A stretch of 64,000 nucleotides of DNA from WHSW01 sp963821025 (lineage in GTDB: Bacteria > Actinomycetota > Thermoleophilia > Solirubrobacterales > 70-9): assembly GCA_963821025.1 (NCBI GenBank), contig CAWGCG010000004.1, positions 1 through 64,000 on the forward strand, in the 5' to 3' direction. Below, piece by piece: positions 38,613 through 49,205 of the stretch. Under the pieces are notes generated by a model. The model was not told where the DNA came from. It did not search any database and worked only from the letters and a program-made list of their open reading frames with translations. Made by a program: the position numbers and the translations under genes. Positions within the stretch are counted from its first letter, which is position 1. The number at the start of each line of letters is the position of its first letter.

Positions 38613-38785
38613 GTCTGCTGAGCCCGCTGGCGATCTACGTGATCTGCGCGGCGGTCCTGTTGGCGTTCTCGGTCGGCGTCTGGGTGCGCCGCCTGGTCCC
38701 GACCCGCAAGTGCCCGCGATGCGCGACCAAGGTGGAGCTCGGCCGGCGCGGCTGCCAGAACTGCGGCTATCGGTTCATCAACTGA
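38609..38785 (+). CDS. small single-pass membrane protein with zinc ribbon, probable CTG start
   Basis: 58 residues: (L)SLLSPLAIYVICAAVLLAFS forms one membrane helix, followed by RRLVPTRKCPRCATK and a second CQNCGY pair, so four Cys (35, 38, 49, 52) make a cytoplasmic zinc ribbon. The CTG at 38609 overlaps the preceding stop as CTGA; the only alternative in frame, GTG at codon 11, would cut the helix. It is coupled to the siroheme gene. Function unknown; similar short TM-zinc-ribbon proteins are common but uncharacterised. Confidence 0.65.
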   Translation: MSLLSPLAIYVICAAVLLAFSVGVWVRRLVPTRKCPRCATKVELGRRGCQNCGYRFIN

Positions 38786-38818
38786 GCGGCGCGACGATTG
38801 TCGGCGCCGGGACGCGGG

Positions 38819-38824
38819 TAACCT
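38819..38824 (+). promoter_or_regulatory. -10 element of aldo-keto reductase gene (leaderless)
   Basis: TAACCT 7 bases before ATG 38832, identical to the hexamer at 37852-37857. Confidence 0.4.
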
Positions 38825-38831
38825 CGCGCCG

Positions 38832-39824
38832 ATGCGCTTCCGGCGGCTCGGCGACTCAGACCTCGAGGTTTCGGAGATCTCCCTGGGCTCGTGGCTCACC
38901 TATTCCGGCGGGGTCGAGCGCGACCAGACCGCCGCCTGCACCCGCGCCGCCTTCGACGCCGGGATCAACTTCTTCGACACCGCAAACGTCTACGGCGACG
39001 GTGCCGCCGAGCGTGCCTGGGGCGAGATCCTCGCGGACTACGACCGCGACTCCTACGTGCTCGCGACCAAGGTCTACTTCCCGATGTCGGACAGCGACCA
39101 AGGGCTCTCGGCCGAGCAGATTCGAAAGCAGATCGATGACTCGCTCGAACGGCTGCGAACCGACTACGTCGACCTCTATCAGTGCCATCGCTTCGACACC
39201 GAGACCCCGATCGAGGAGACGATGGAGGCGCTCACCGAGGTGGTCGAGTCGGGCAAGGCGCGCCAGATCGGCTTCAGCGAGTGGACGCCCGAGCAGATCC
39301 GCGCCGGTCTCGAGGTTCCCGGTGCGGCCAAGTTCGTCTCCTCGCAGCCGCAGTACAACATGATCTGGCGAGCGCCCGAGAGGGAGGTCCTCGAGCTCTG
39401 CGCCGAGAACGGGATCTCCCAGATCGTCTGGTCGCCCCTCGCCCAGGGGGTGCTGAGCGGCAAGTACGAGCCGGGCGCCGAGCCGCCCGCCGACTCACGG
39501 GCGGCCTCCGAGGAGATGGGCGGGTTCCTGGATCGCTACCTCGACGACGGCCTGCTCGCCGCAGTTCAGCGGCTGGGGCCGGTCGCCGAGCAGGCCGGGC
39601 TGAGCCTGGTCGAGCTGGCGCTCGCCTGGGTGCTTCGCCGCGACGAGCTCGCCTCGGCGATCATCGGCGCGAGCCGGCCCGAGCAGGTGCACGCGAACGC
39701 CGCGGCCGCCGGTGTCGAGCTCTCCGACGACACCCTGGCCGCAATCGACGAGGCGCTCGGCGAGCGCATCGTCTCAGAGCCCCAGCTCGCCGGCGGCGCC
39801 GGCGCCGGGGTCAAGCACCGCTGA
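38832..39824 (+). CDS. aldo/keto reductase
   Basis: NADPH-dependent (alpha/beta)8 oxidoreductase, 330 residues, close to the AKR6/AKR11 voltage-gated potassium channel beta-subunit-like branch. Tetrad: Asp in FFDTANVYGDGAAE, Tyr in the same segment, Lys in VLATKVYFPM and His in LYQCHRFD. NADP-binding IIGASRPEQVHANAAAA near the C-terminus, and IVWSPLAQGVLSGKYEPGAE. Substrate unknown. Convergent with hemolysin III, 3 bases between stops. Confidence 0.93.
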   Translation: MRFRRLGDSDLEVSEISLGSWLTYSGGVERDQTAACTRAAFDAGINFFDTANVYGDGAAERAWGEILADYDRDSYVLATKVYFPMSDSDQGLSAEQIRKQIDDSLERLRTDYVDLYQCHRFDTETPIEETMEALTEVVESGKARQIGFSEWTPEQIRAGLEVPGAAKFVSSQPQYNMIWRAPEREVLELCAENGISQIVWSPLAQGVLSGKYEPGAEPPADSRAASEEMGGFLDRYLDDGLLAAVQRLGPVAEQAGLSLVELALAWVLRRDELASAIIGASRPEQVHANAAAAGVELSDDTLAAIDEALGERIVSEPQLAGGAGAGVKHR

Positions 39825-39827
39825 CGG

Positions 39828-40652
39828 TCAGGCCGGGACCACGAACACGGCGATCGCGGCGAAGTGCGCTGCGGCGGCGGCGATCACCAGTACGTGAAAG
39901 ATCTCGTGGTAGCCGAACACGGCGGGCCGCGGGTCGGGACGTCCCGCCGCGTAGATCACCGCGCCGATGATGTAGAGCGCACCGCCGGCGGCGATCAGCA
40001 GCCCGGCGACGATCCCGGCCTCGGCGACGATCGCGGGAAAGCCGATCGCGCCGATCAGGCCGACCGCGACGTAGACGATCGCCGAGACCCACTTCGGCGA
40101 GGAGGTCCAGAGCAACTCGACGATCGCCCCGGCCGCTGCTCCCGCCCAGACCGCGATCAGCAGCGCGGTCGCCAGCGGCCCCTCCATCACCAGCAGCGTG
40201 AACGGGGTCACGGTGCCGGCGATCAGGATGAAGATCATCGTGTGGTCGAGGCGGCGCATCCACTGGCGCGCGCTTGCGCGCTTCCAGTCGACCCGGTGGT
40301 AGAGGGCGCTGGTCCCGAAGAGCGCCGAGAGGCTGAGCGCGTAGATCGCAACCGCGAGCCGCGCCTCGGTCCCGCGCGCGATGACGATCAGGCCGGCGCC
40401 GAGCACGAGCGAGACGAAGAACGCGTACTCGTGCGAGACGCCCCGCAGCCGCGGCTTCACCTTCGCGATCCGCTCGGCGGCGACCGCCTTCGCGTCGGCG
40501 ACCACCTCGGCGGCGGTGTCGCGCGCGTCGGCGACCTTCTCGGCTGCAGCGTCGCGTGCGTCGGCGACCTTCTCGATCGCGGCGTCGCGGCGATCGCCCA
40601 TCGCCTCGAAGGCGGCGTCGCGGCGATCGCTGAATCTCTCCCGTGGGCTCAT
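39828..40652 (-). CDS. hemolysin III family (PAQR/YqfA) protein with coiled-coil N-terminus
   Basis: 274 residues. The C-terminal 205 form a seven-helix hemolysin III/PAQR domain with conserved SALYHRVDW, RRLDHTMIFILIAGT and GYHEIFHVLVIAAAAAH (metal-binding Ser/Asp/His residues of the PAQR fold). The first 70 residues are a charged amphipathic helix built from 11-residue-like repeats (DRRDAAIEKVADARDAAAEK) not found in standard members of about 210 residues. Function is not established for bacterial members; a lipid hydrolase activity is suggested for the fold. Confidence 0.88.
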   Translation of the reverse strand: MSPRERFSDRRDAAFEAMGDRRDAAIEKVADARDAAAEKVADARDTAAEVVADAKAVAAERIAKVKPRLRGVSHEYAFFVSLVLGAGLIVIARGTEARLAVAIYALSLSALFGTSALYHRVDWKRASARQWMRRLDHTMIFILIAGTVTPFTLLVMEGPLATALLIAVWAGAAAGAIVELLWTSSPKWVSAIVYVAVGLIGAIGFPAIVAEAGIVAGLLIAAGGALYIIGAVIYAAGRPDPRPAVFGYHEIFHVLVIAAAAAHFAAIAVFVVPA

Positions 40653-40705
40653 CGACCTCCCATTATCGCCAGCCGCGGCTTCGCGCGATCCACTCTCGAC
40701 TCTGG

Positions 40706-40720
40706 CACCACATCTAGTGT
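40706..40720 (+). promoter_or_regulatory. putative NrdR box 1
   Basis: CACCACATCTAGTGT resembles half or more of the NrdR box consensus (acaCwAtATaTwGtgt). A near-identical 13-mer occurs exactly 33 bp downstream at box 2, three helical turns away, the spacing typical for paired NrdR boxes. Confidence 0.45.
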
Positions 40721-40727
40721 CGGACAG

Positions 40728-40756
40728 TTGGAGGAGAACACCACTGCTAGTAGAAT
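40728..40756 (+). promoter_or_regulatory. nrdR-nrdJ promoter
   Basis: TTGGAG (40728-40733), 17-base spacer, TAGAAT (40751-40756); the ATG of nrdR is 9 bases further, implying a leaderless or nearly leaderless transcript. NrdR box 2 lies between -35 and -10, so NrdR bound there would repress. Confidence 0.55.
40739..40753 (+). promoter_or_regulatory. putative NrdR box 2
   Basis: CACCACTGCTAGTAG matches box 1 at 11 of the first 13 positions and overlaps the promoter spacer and -10. Confidence 0.45.
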
Positions 40757-40765
40757 AGGGACTCG

Positions 40766-41245
40766 ATGGAATGTCCTCGCTGCCAGATGGCGACCCGGGT
40801 GCTGGAGAGCCGGCGCGCCGACGACGGTGCCGCGATCCGGCGCCGGCGGGCGTGCTCGGGCTGCGGCCACCGGTTCACCACCTATGAGCGCAGCGAGCGC
40901 GAGCCGGTCTTCGTTCGCAAGCGCGACGGCGAGCGCCAGCGCTTCGATCGGACCAAGCTGCGGGCGGCGCTGCTGCGCGCCACCCACAAGCGCCAGGTCA
41001 GCGCCGACGATGTCGAGGCGCTGGTCGGCCGAGTCGAGCTGGCGATCGAGACCAGCGGCGGGGAGCTCACCGCGGAGCGGATCGGCGAGCTTTGCCTGCA
41101 GGGCCTGCGCGACCTCGACGACGGCGCCTACCTGCAGTTTCTGGGGACGCTGCCGTCGCCGAACGCCGAGTTTGCGAGGTCGTCGCGAAGCGGTTCTGTC
41201 CGCGCCGCCCGTAAGAGTGCATCGTTACCCGCTGAGACGGGCTGA
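40766..41245 (+). CDS. nrdR: transcriptional repressor NrdR
   Basis: Zinc-ribbon plus ATP-cone regulator that represses ribonucleotide reductase operons when dATP is high. It has 159 residues. Zinc ligands are C3 and C6 (MECPRCQ) and CSGCGHRFTTYE; the ATP-cone starts FVRKRDGERQRFDRTKLRAA. The C-terminal 40 residues diverge from the usual 'VAYVRFASVY' helix and are Ser/Arg/Ala-rich. It is followed directly by nrdJ, and both are probably under autoregulation through the two boxes upstream. Confidence 0.95.
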   Translation: MECPRCQMATRVLESRRADDGAAIRRRRACSGCGHRFTTYERSEREPVFVRKRDGERQRFDRTKLRAALLRATHKRQVSADDVEALVGRVELAIETSGGELTAERIGELCLQGLRDLDDGAYLQFLGTLPSPNAEFARSSRSGSVRAARKSASLPAETG

Positions 41246-41280
41246 TGGGTCGCAAAAGACTTGAGAAGAGGAGAGACTGG

Positions 41281-44082
41281 ATGGCGGAAAGCCCTGCAAA
41301 AACGGTAGATCTTGGGCAGGGAGGCCTGACCTGCGAGCGGCGCCACACGACTCCCGGAGTGCACCCCTTCGACCAGATCGAGTGGGAGCTGCGCGACGCG
41401 GTGATCGGCGACCCGGCCAGCCCCGTCTTCGAGCAGCGCGGGGTCGAGTTCCCGGCGAGCTGGTCGCAAAACGCGACCAACATCGTCTCCCAGAAATACT
41501 TCCGCGGCCGGCTCGGCTCCGACGAGCGCGAGAGCTCGGTGAAGCAGATGATCTCCCGTGTCGCCGGAACGATTGCCGGCTGGGGGCGCCAGGGTGGCTA
41601 CTTCGCCTCCGACGCCGATGCCGAAGCCTTCGAGGCTGAGCTCATCCATACGCTCCTGCACCAGAAGGCCGCCTTCAACAGTCCGGTCTGGTTCAACGTC
41701 GGCTTCGAGGACCATCCGCAGTGCAGCGCCTGCTTCATCCTCTCGGTCGAGGACACGATGGAGTCGATCCTCGACTGGAACACCAAGGAGGGTCAGATCT
41801 TTCGCGGCGGCTCGGGCTCGGGGATCAACCTCTCGAACATCCGCGGCTCGGTCGAGCACCTCTCCAAGGGCGGGCTCGCCTCCGGCCCGGTCAGCTTCAT
41901 GCGCGGCGCCGATGCCTGGGCCGGGACGATCAAGTCGGGCGGCAAGACCCGACGAGCGGCGAAGATGGTCGTGCTCGACATCGACCATCCCGACATCGAG
42001 GCCTTCATCTGGTGCAAGTCCGACGAGGAGAAGAAGGCCAACGCCCTGCGCGATGCCGGCTTCGACATGTCGATCGACGGCGAGGGCTTCACCTCGATCC
42101 AGTACCAGAACGCCAACAACTCGGTTCGGGTCACCGACGAGTTCATGGCCGCGGTCGAGGCCGATGCCGACTGGCACCTGACCGCGCGCAACAACCGCGG
42201 TGAGGTCACGAAAACGGTCAAAGCGCGCGACCTGATGAACCAGATCGCCGACGCCGCCTGGCAGTGCGCCGACCCCGGGGTCCAATACGACTCGATCATC
42301 AACCGCTGGCACACCTGCCCGCAGTCGGGGCGGATCAACGCCTCCAATCCCTGCAGTGAGTACATGCACGTCGACGACTCGGCCTGCAACCTCGCCTCGA
42401 TCAACCTGATGAAGTTCCGGCGGTCCGACGGCTCCTTCGACACGGCGGAGTTCGAGCACACGGTCGACGTCGTCTTCCTCGCCCAGGAGATCGTCGTCGG
42501 CCCCTCCAGCTACCCGACCGAGAAGATCGGCGACAACGCCCGCGCGTTTCGCCAGCTGGGGCTCGGATACGCCAATCTCGGCGCCCTGCTGATGAGCGAC
42601 GGGGTGCCCTATGACTCCGACGCCGGGCGCAACATCGCCGGCGCGATCACCGCGCTGATGACCGGCCGCGGCTATCGCAAGTCGGCCGAGATCGCCGCCG
42701 CGGTCGGCACCTACGACGAGTACTCACCCAACCGCGAGGCCCACAACTCGGTGATGCGAATGCATCGCGACGCCTCCTATGAGCTCACCGACGGCGGCGT
42801 CAAGGGCGAGCTGGTCGAGGCCGCCCGACGCAGCTGGGACGAGGCGGTCGAGCTCGGCGACGAGCACGGCTATCGAAACGCCCAGGCGACGGTGCTGGCG
42901 CCGACCGGGACGATCTCCTTCCTGATGGACTGCGACACGACCGGGATCGAGCCCGACTTCTCGCTGGTCAAGTTCAAGGAGCTGGTCGGCGGCGGACAGA
43001 TGACGATCGTCAACCGGACGGTGCCGATGGCGCTCGAGACGCTCGGCTACTCGCCGCAGCAGGTCGAGCAGATCGTCGCCTACATCGACGACAAGGGCAC
43101 GATCGTCGGTGCGCCTTCGCTCAAGGACTCACACCTGCCGGTGTTCGACGTGGCGGTCGGCGAGCGCGCGATCTCGCACATGGGCCACATCAAGATGATG
43201 GCCGCGGCGCAGCCGTTTCTCTCCGGCGCGATCTCGAAGACGGTCAACCTGCCGCGGACCGCGACCATCGAAGACATCGCCGAGACCTACACCGAGGGCT
43301 GGAAGCACGGGCTCAAGGCGCTGGCGATCTACCGAGACGGCTCGAAGACCGCCCAGGCGCTGCGCACGGACGCCCAGGACGAGACCGACGACGCCGCTCC
43401 GATCGCCGGTCCCGAGCGCCGCAAGATGCCGCGCGAGCGCGAGTCGATCACCCACAAGTTCTCGATCGCCGGGCACGAGGGCTACATCACCGCGGGCAAG
43501 TACGAGGACGGCACCGTCGGCGAGATCTTCCTCACCGACATCGGCAAGGAGGGTTCGACCCTGCGGGGGATGATGAACGCCTTCGCGACGGCGATCTCGC
43601 TCGGCCTCCAATACGGGGTGCCGCTCGAGGTCTTCGTGAAGAAGTTCAGCTACATGCGCTTCGACCCCGAGGGGATCACCGGCAACCCCGAGATCCCGTT
43701 CGCCAAGTCGATGCCGGACTACATCATGCGCTGGCTCGCCAGCCGTTTCATCGCCGACCTCGACGAGCTCGAGGAGCTCGGGATCCTGACCAAGGAGGTG
43801 CGGGCGCGCAAGGAGGCGCAGCTGGCGATCTTCAGCGACGACACCGCCGGCCCGGCGAATGGTGGCAACGGCAGCGGGCACACCGACGCCGAGACCAGCC
43901 ATCAACCCGGCAAGACCGTCGCCGCAGCCTCGGCAATGACCGACGCCCCGCCCGTGGTCCCGGCGAAAGTCGCCGCCGGCGGCGACCTCGGCCCGGCCTG
44001 CGAGCAGTGCGGCGGGATGATGCAGCGCACCGGCTCGTGTTACACCTGCTCGAGCTGCGGCAACAACACCGGCTGCGGCTGA
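41281..44082 (+). CDS. nrdJ: vitamin B12-dependent (class II) ribonucleotide reductase
   Basis: Reduces ribonucleotides using adenosylcobalamin. It has 933 residues from ATG 41281, which has AGAGGAG 8-12 bases upstream; ATG 41245, overlapping the nrdR stop (TGATG), would add 12 residues. Conserved: SQKYFRGRLG, FNSPVWFNVG with the disulfide region CSACFILSVED, RGGSGSGINLSNIRGS, the active-site NPCSEY (about 360) and thiyl-radical region, ALAIYRDGSKTAQ. C-terminal redox Cys in CEQCGGMMQRTGSCYTCSSC. As a class II enzyme it works with or without oxygen. No cobalamin riboswitch precedes it; regulation is likely through NrdR. Confidence 0.96.
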   Translation: MAESPAKTVDLGQGGLTCERRHTTPGVHPFDQIEWELRDAVIGDPASPVFEQRGVEFPASWSQNATNIVSQKYFRGRLGSDERESSVKQMISRVAGTIAGWGRQGGYFASDADAEAFEAELIHTLLHQKAAFNSPVWFNVGFEDHPQCSACFILSVEDTMESILDWNTKEGQIFRGGSGSGINLSNIRGSVEHLSKGGLASGPVSFMRGADAWAGTIKSGGKTRRAAKMVVLDIDHPDIEAFIWCKSDEEKKANALRDAGFDMSIDGEGFTSIQYQNANNSVRVTDEFMAAVEADADWHLTARNNRGEVTKTVKARDLMNQIADAAWQCADPGVQYDSIINRWHTCPQSGRINASNPCSEYMHVDDSACNLASINLMKFRRSDGSFDTAEFEHTVDVVFLAQEIVVGPSSYPTEKIGDNARAFRQLGLGYANLGALLMSDGVPYDSDAGRNIAGAITALMTGRGYRKSAEIAAAVGTYDEYSPNREAHNSVMRMHRDASYELTDGGVKGELVEAARRSWDEAVELGDEHGYRNAQATVLAPTGTISFLMDCDTTGIEPDFSLVKFKELVGGGQMTIVNRTVPMALETLGYSPQQVEQIVAYIDDKGTIVGAPSLKDSHLPVFDVAVGERAISHMGHIKMMAAAQPFLSGAISKTVNLPRTATIEDIAETYTEGWKHGLKALAIYRDGSKTAQALRTDAQDETDDAAPIAGPERRKMPRERESITHKFSIAGHEGYITAGKYEDGTVGEIFLTDIGKEGSTLRGMMNAFATAISLGLQYGVPLEVFVKKFSYMRFDPEGITGNPEIPFAKSMPDYIMRWLASRFIADLDELEELGILTKEVRARKEAQLAIFSDDTAGPANGGNGSGHTDAETSHQPGKTVAAASAMTDAPPVVPAKVAAGGDLGPACEQCGGMMQRTGSCYTCSSCGNNTGCG

Positions 44083-44162
44083 GCCGAGCTGGAGGGCCGG
44101 CCCGGCACCAACAGGGGCGCAGCAAACGGACCCCGCCCGTGTTTCAACCGGGTGCAGGGTAA

Positions 44163-44187
44163 CTCAGGGCTGGGGGGCCTCCCTGAG
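44163..44187 (+). promoter_or_regulatory. hairpin ahead of secreted repeat protein
   Basis: 7-bp perfect inverted repeat CTCAGGG / CCCTGAG with an 11-base G-rich loop, between nrdJ and the next gene. It may terminate nrdJ or form in the leader of the 44217 gene. No T-run. Confidence 0.3.
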
Positions 44188-44216
44188 GTAAATGACCGAT
44201 CAGGAGGTGGGATCCG

Positions 44217-44756
44217 ATGCAGCGGATCAAGCGGCTGCGCCCGACACCGGGTGCGGTCATCGCCACGATCGCACTCGTCTTCGCGTTCTCGGGCGCGGCG
44301 GTGGCTGCGAGCAAGATCAACACCAACGACATCGCCAAGCGGGCCGTGACAGGGCCGAAGATCGCGTCGAGCGCGGTCAAGGGGGGCAAGATCCAAAACG
44401 GCTCGGTCAAGGCTCAGGACCTGGCCGACGATGTGATTCCAGCGGTGCCCGAGCAGGCCTACGGGCGCGTCAACAAGAGCGGGCCGAACGTGGCGCCGGT
44501 CGCGGGCGCGGTCGGGATCACCGGAGTCACGGCAGGCGGGCCGGGGATCATCTGTTACGACCTCGCCTTTGCCCCGGTCTCGGGGTCGGCGACGGTGGCG
44601 CGCAAGGCGGCCGAGCAGCCGGGCTCGACGATCGAGCTGGTGATCGCCCCGGGCGCTGTCTGCGCCGCGCCCTACAACGACGCGGCGACGGCGACCAAGC
44701 TCTCGACCACTGGCGCGGCGACCGACGAGAACGTCTACGTCGAGTTCATTCGCTGA
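44217..44756 (+). CDS. secreted protein with short N-terminal repeats (lineage-type)
   Basis: 179 residues. A Sec signal (GAVIATIALVFAFSGAAVAA) is followed by degenerate repeats (INTNDIAKRAVTGPKIASSA then VKGGKIQNGSVKAQDLADD), a pattern I know from numerous exported proteins of Solirubrobacterales-type actinobacteria. The C-terminal 100 residues (PGIICYDLAFAPVSGSATVA to AATDENVYVEFIR) form a probable beta-sandwich with two Cys that could form a disulfide. AGGAGG ribosome-binding site 8 bases before ATG. Function unknown; probably cell-surface. Confidence 0.75.
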   Translation: MQRIKRLRPTPGAVIATIALVFAFSGAAVAASKINTNDIAKRAVTGPKIASSAVKGGKIQNGSVKAQDLADDVIPAVPEQAYGRVNKSGPNVAPVAGAVGITGVTAGGPGIICYDLAFAPVSGSATVARKAAEQPGSTIELVIAPGAVCAAPYNDAATATKLSTTGAATDENVYVEFIR

Positions 44757-44809
44757 GCGAGCGGCGGCCGCCCGGGGGCCCAGCGCCCCTGGGCGGGCCG
44801 CTCGCGCAG

Positions 44810-45289
44810 CTAGCGCCGCGGCCGCGCGGTGGGGAGGACGACGTCCGGCCCGTTGCGAGTCGCGGTGTAGGCGAGCTCGCCGGTGTTGCAGTTCTCCTCC
44901 GGGAACTGCGCGTCGGCGAGGAAGTGGTAGCTGAAGGACAGGGTCCCGCTCAGGTTCCGCTTGCCGGTGAACCTTCCGTTGACGAAGCTCTCGTTGCCGT
45001 AGGTCGGCTGCACGTAGGTGACGTCGAACCGCTTCGCCGCGACCTTGACCGGCCCTGGGAAGGCCGAATAGGTCGTCAGCTGGCCCGAGAGGTCACAGAT
45101 CGACGGCAGGCCGAGCGCTCGCATCTCGGTGATCCGCTTGATCTTGCCCTTCTTGTTGACGACCACGTCGAGCGCGATCTGAGCACCGCCGGTGGTCGTT
45201 CCCCCGTAGACCTTGAGCTTCGCCGACGCCGCCGCCGGCACCGCCAGGGCCACGACCGCGACCACAACCAACCACCTCATCCGCCTCAT
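44810..45289 (-). CDS. secreted protein of unknown function
   Basis: 159 residues with a signal peptide (MRWLVVVAVVALAVPAAASA, cleavage near ASAKL). The mature part of about 135 residues is rich in beta-strand-forming residues, with two Cys (SICDLSG and ENCNTGEL) likely disulfide-bonded. No recognised domain. Convergent with the preceding secreted-protein gene, 53 bases apart. Confidence 0.65.
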   Translation of the reverse strand: MRRMRWLVVVAVVALAVPAAASAKLKVYGGTTTGGAQIALDVVVNKKGKIKRITEMRALGLPSICDLSGQLTTYSAFPGPVKVAAKRFDVTYVQPTYGNESFVNGRFTGKRNLSGTLSFSYHFLADAQFPEENCNTGELAYTATRNGPDVVLPTARPRR

Positions 45290-45346
45290 CTGCTGCTGCT
45301 CCTTCTCCCCCTCCCACCGGCCTTGCGGACCGGACTCTAGTCGGGC

Positions 45347-46753
45347 TCAGCCCTGGCGGCGTAGAAACACCCTGACCCGAGCCGCCGCCGGATAGTCGGA
45401 CCCGTAGAGCGAGGGCACGTGTCCGGCGTTGCGGACGATCATCAACCTCGATTCGTCAAAGTCGGCGGCGACCATCCGCGCCTCGGACGCGCTGGTGACG
45501 TCGTCGAACTCGCCGGCGATCACCAGGGTTGGAATCGCGGGCGCCGGCGCCTCGGGGTCGGCCGGCGGCTCGTAGAGGTCGCTCGGCCGTGGCCACCCGA
45601 GGCACTCGAGGTAGCCCCACTCGGGTGCGAGGGCGATCTCGCGCGGGGTGAACGGCTCGAACGCCCGCTTCGGATACTCACGCACCTGGGCATCGAGCTG
45701 GCGGCGGCGCTCGCGATCGGTCGCGGCCTTGTCCCAGAGCATCGGATAGTCGTTGCAGCTGACCGCGAGCTCCAGGCCCCGCGAGTAAAAGCGGGGCGGG
45801 CCGGAGGAGACCTTGCCGAGGGCGATCAGCCGCTCGTAGGCGCCCTGGTGTCCGGCGAGGTAGCGCTCGATCGCCCGGTTGACGGCCAGGTAGCTGTCCG
45901 GCGGCCCGTAGCCGGCGCCGGCGATCGCGTCGAGCAGCGGGCCGACCGACCGCCCCCGCTTTCGCAGCTGCCAGACGAACCTGTTCAGCCGCCGCGCCGC
46001 ATCGCCACGGCAGCCGGGCTCGCGCCGGCAGGTGGTCGCCAGCGCCCGGATCCCCGTGCGCCAGAGACTCGGGTACCAACCGCTCTCGCCGCGCACGGGA
46101 TAGGCGCTGTCGACGACCAGCGCCCGGACGCTGTCAGGATGCCTGAACGCGTAGGACTCGGCCAGGTAGGTGCCGTAGGAGTCGCCGTAGACATCGATCC
46201 GGCCGAGATCGAGTGCGGTTCTCACCGCCTCGAGATCGTCCGCCGCGGCCGCTGTCCGGTAAGACCCGGCGGCGGCGCCGAGCTCGCGCGCGCACTGACC
46301 GACCCCGAGCTCGTCGAGCCCGAGCCCGCGCTGGAGGTCGCGGCAGTCGATCGCCCGCGAGTGACCGGTGCCGCGCATGTCGACCACGAGCAGCTCGCGG
46401 CGCCGCAGCAGCGGCCCGAACAGCCTGATGTAGGAGCGGGCGCTGGGGATCGAGCCGTAGCCCGGGCCGCCCTCGATCGCGAGGATCGCTCCCCGCGAGG
46501 GTCGCTTGCGGTCACTGCGCCGGCGGATCGCGTAGGCGACCTCGGTCGTCCCCAGCGACGGGTCGGCGCGCTCAAGTGGGACCTCGAGGCGCCCGCAGAG
46601 CAGTCCGCGGGGCCGAACGTTGTCACCGCAGGCGGCAGCCGCGGGCTCGGCGGTGGAGGGCGCAGCGACCGGCTCGGGCTCGTCTCCGCCGCAGCCCGCG
46701 AGGGCACCGACAACGGCGGCCACCGCCAGCGCGATCGGTCCCCCACGGCTCAT
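45347..46753 (-). CDS. secreted lipoprotein alpha/beta hydrolase (TAP-like/proline iminopeptidase-type)
   Basis: 468 residues with a lipoprotein signal (ALAVAAVVGALAGCGG, Cys about residue 21). Alpha/beta-hydrolase core: IEGGPGYGS oxyanion motif, LLVVDMRGTGHSRAIDC, nucleophile Ser in VYGDSYGTYLAE, and the C-terminal TAP-like domain with acid in VIAGEFDDVTS and His in RNAGHVPSLYG. Similar secreted peptidases from Streptomyces release tripeptides or proline residues; substrate here is unknown. Divergent from lon. Confidence 0.9.
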   Translation of the reverse strand: MSRGGPIALAVAAVVGALAGCGGDEPEPVAAPSTAEPAAAACGDNVRPRGLLCGRLEVPLERADPSLGTTEVAYAIRRRSDRKRPSRGAILAIEGGPGYGSIPSARSYIRLFGPLLRRRELLVVDMRGTGHSRAIDCRDLQRGLGLDELGVGQCARELGAAAGSYRTAAAADDLEAVRTALDLGRIDVYGDSYGTYLAESYAFRHPDSVRALVVDSAYPVRGESGWYPSLWRTGIRALATTCRREPGCRGDAARRLNRFVWQLRKRGRSVGPLLDAIAGAGYGPPDSYLAVNRAIERYLAGHQGAYERLIALGKVSSGPPRFYSRGLELAVSCNDYPMLWDKAATDRERRRQLDAQVREYPKRAFEPFTPREIALAPEWGYLECLGWPRPSDLYEPPADPEAPAPAIPTLVIAGEFDDVTSASEARMVAADFDESRLMIVRNAGHVPSLYGSDYPAAARVRVFLRRQG

Positions 46754-46855
46754 CGCGCCAATTGTGCCGATCGGCGATCAAGAGGACCTTGCTCATCCGC
46801 CGGCCGCCTTTCGTTCGCTTGCTCGCCGATGCTCGCTCGCACGCACCGCCTCGGC

Positions 46856-46876
46856 TATCATTACTTCAGAAAGTAA
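46856..46876 (+). promoter_or_regulatory. lon promoter/operator region
   Basis: TATCAT (46856-46861) is a likely -10. The palindrome TTACTT-N4-AAGTAA (46861-46876) begins at its last base and covers the predicted initiation site, and a further ACTTCACTTTTCGAAG follows. This stretch is strikingly AT-rich compared with its surroundings. Likely operator of an unidentified repressor; not the HspR/HAIR sequence. Confidence 0.4.
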
Positions 46877-46909
46877 AGCTACTTCACTTTTCGAAGAAGA
46901 GGCCGAGAC

Positions 46910-49201
<2,292 letters not shown>

Positions 49202-49205
<4 letters not shown>

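Noticed and set aside
41246..41280. cobalamin riboswitch for the B12-dependent reductase
   Set aside because: The gap before nrdJ is too short, and the region before nrdR lacks a B12-box; the NrdR-like repeats explain control better.
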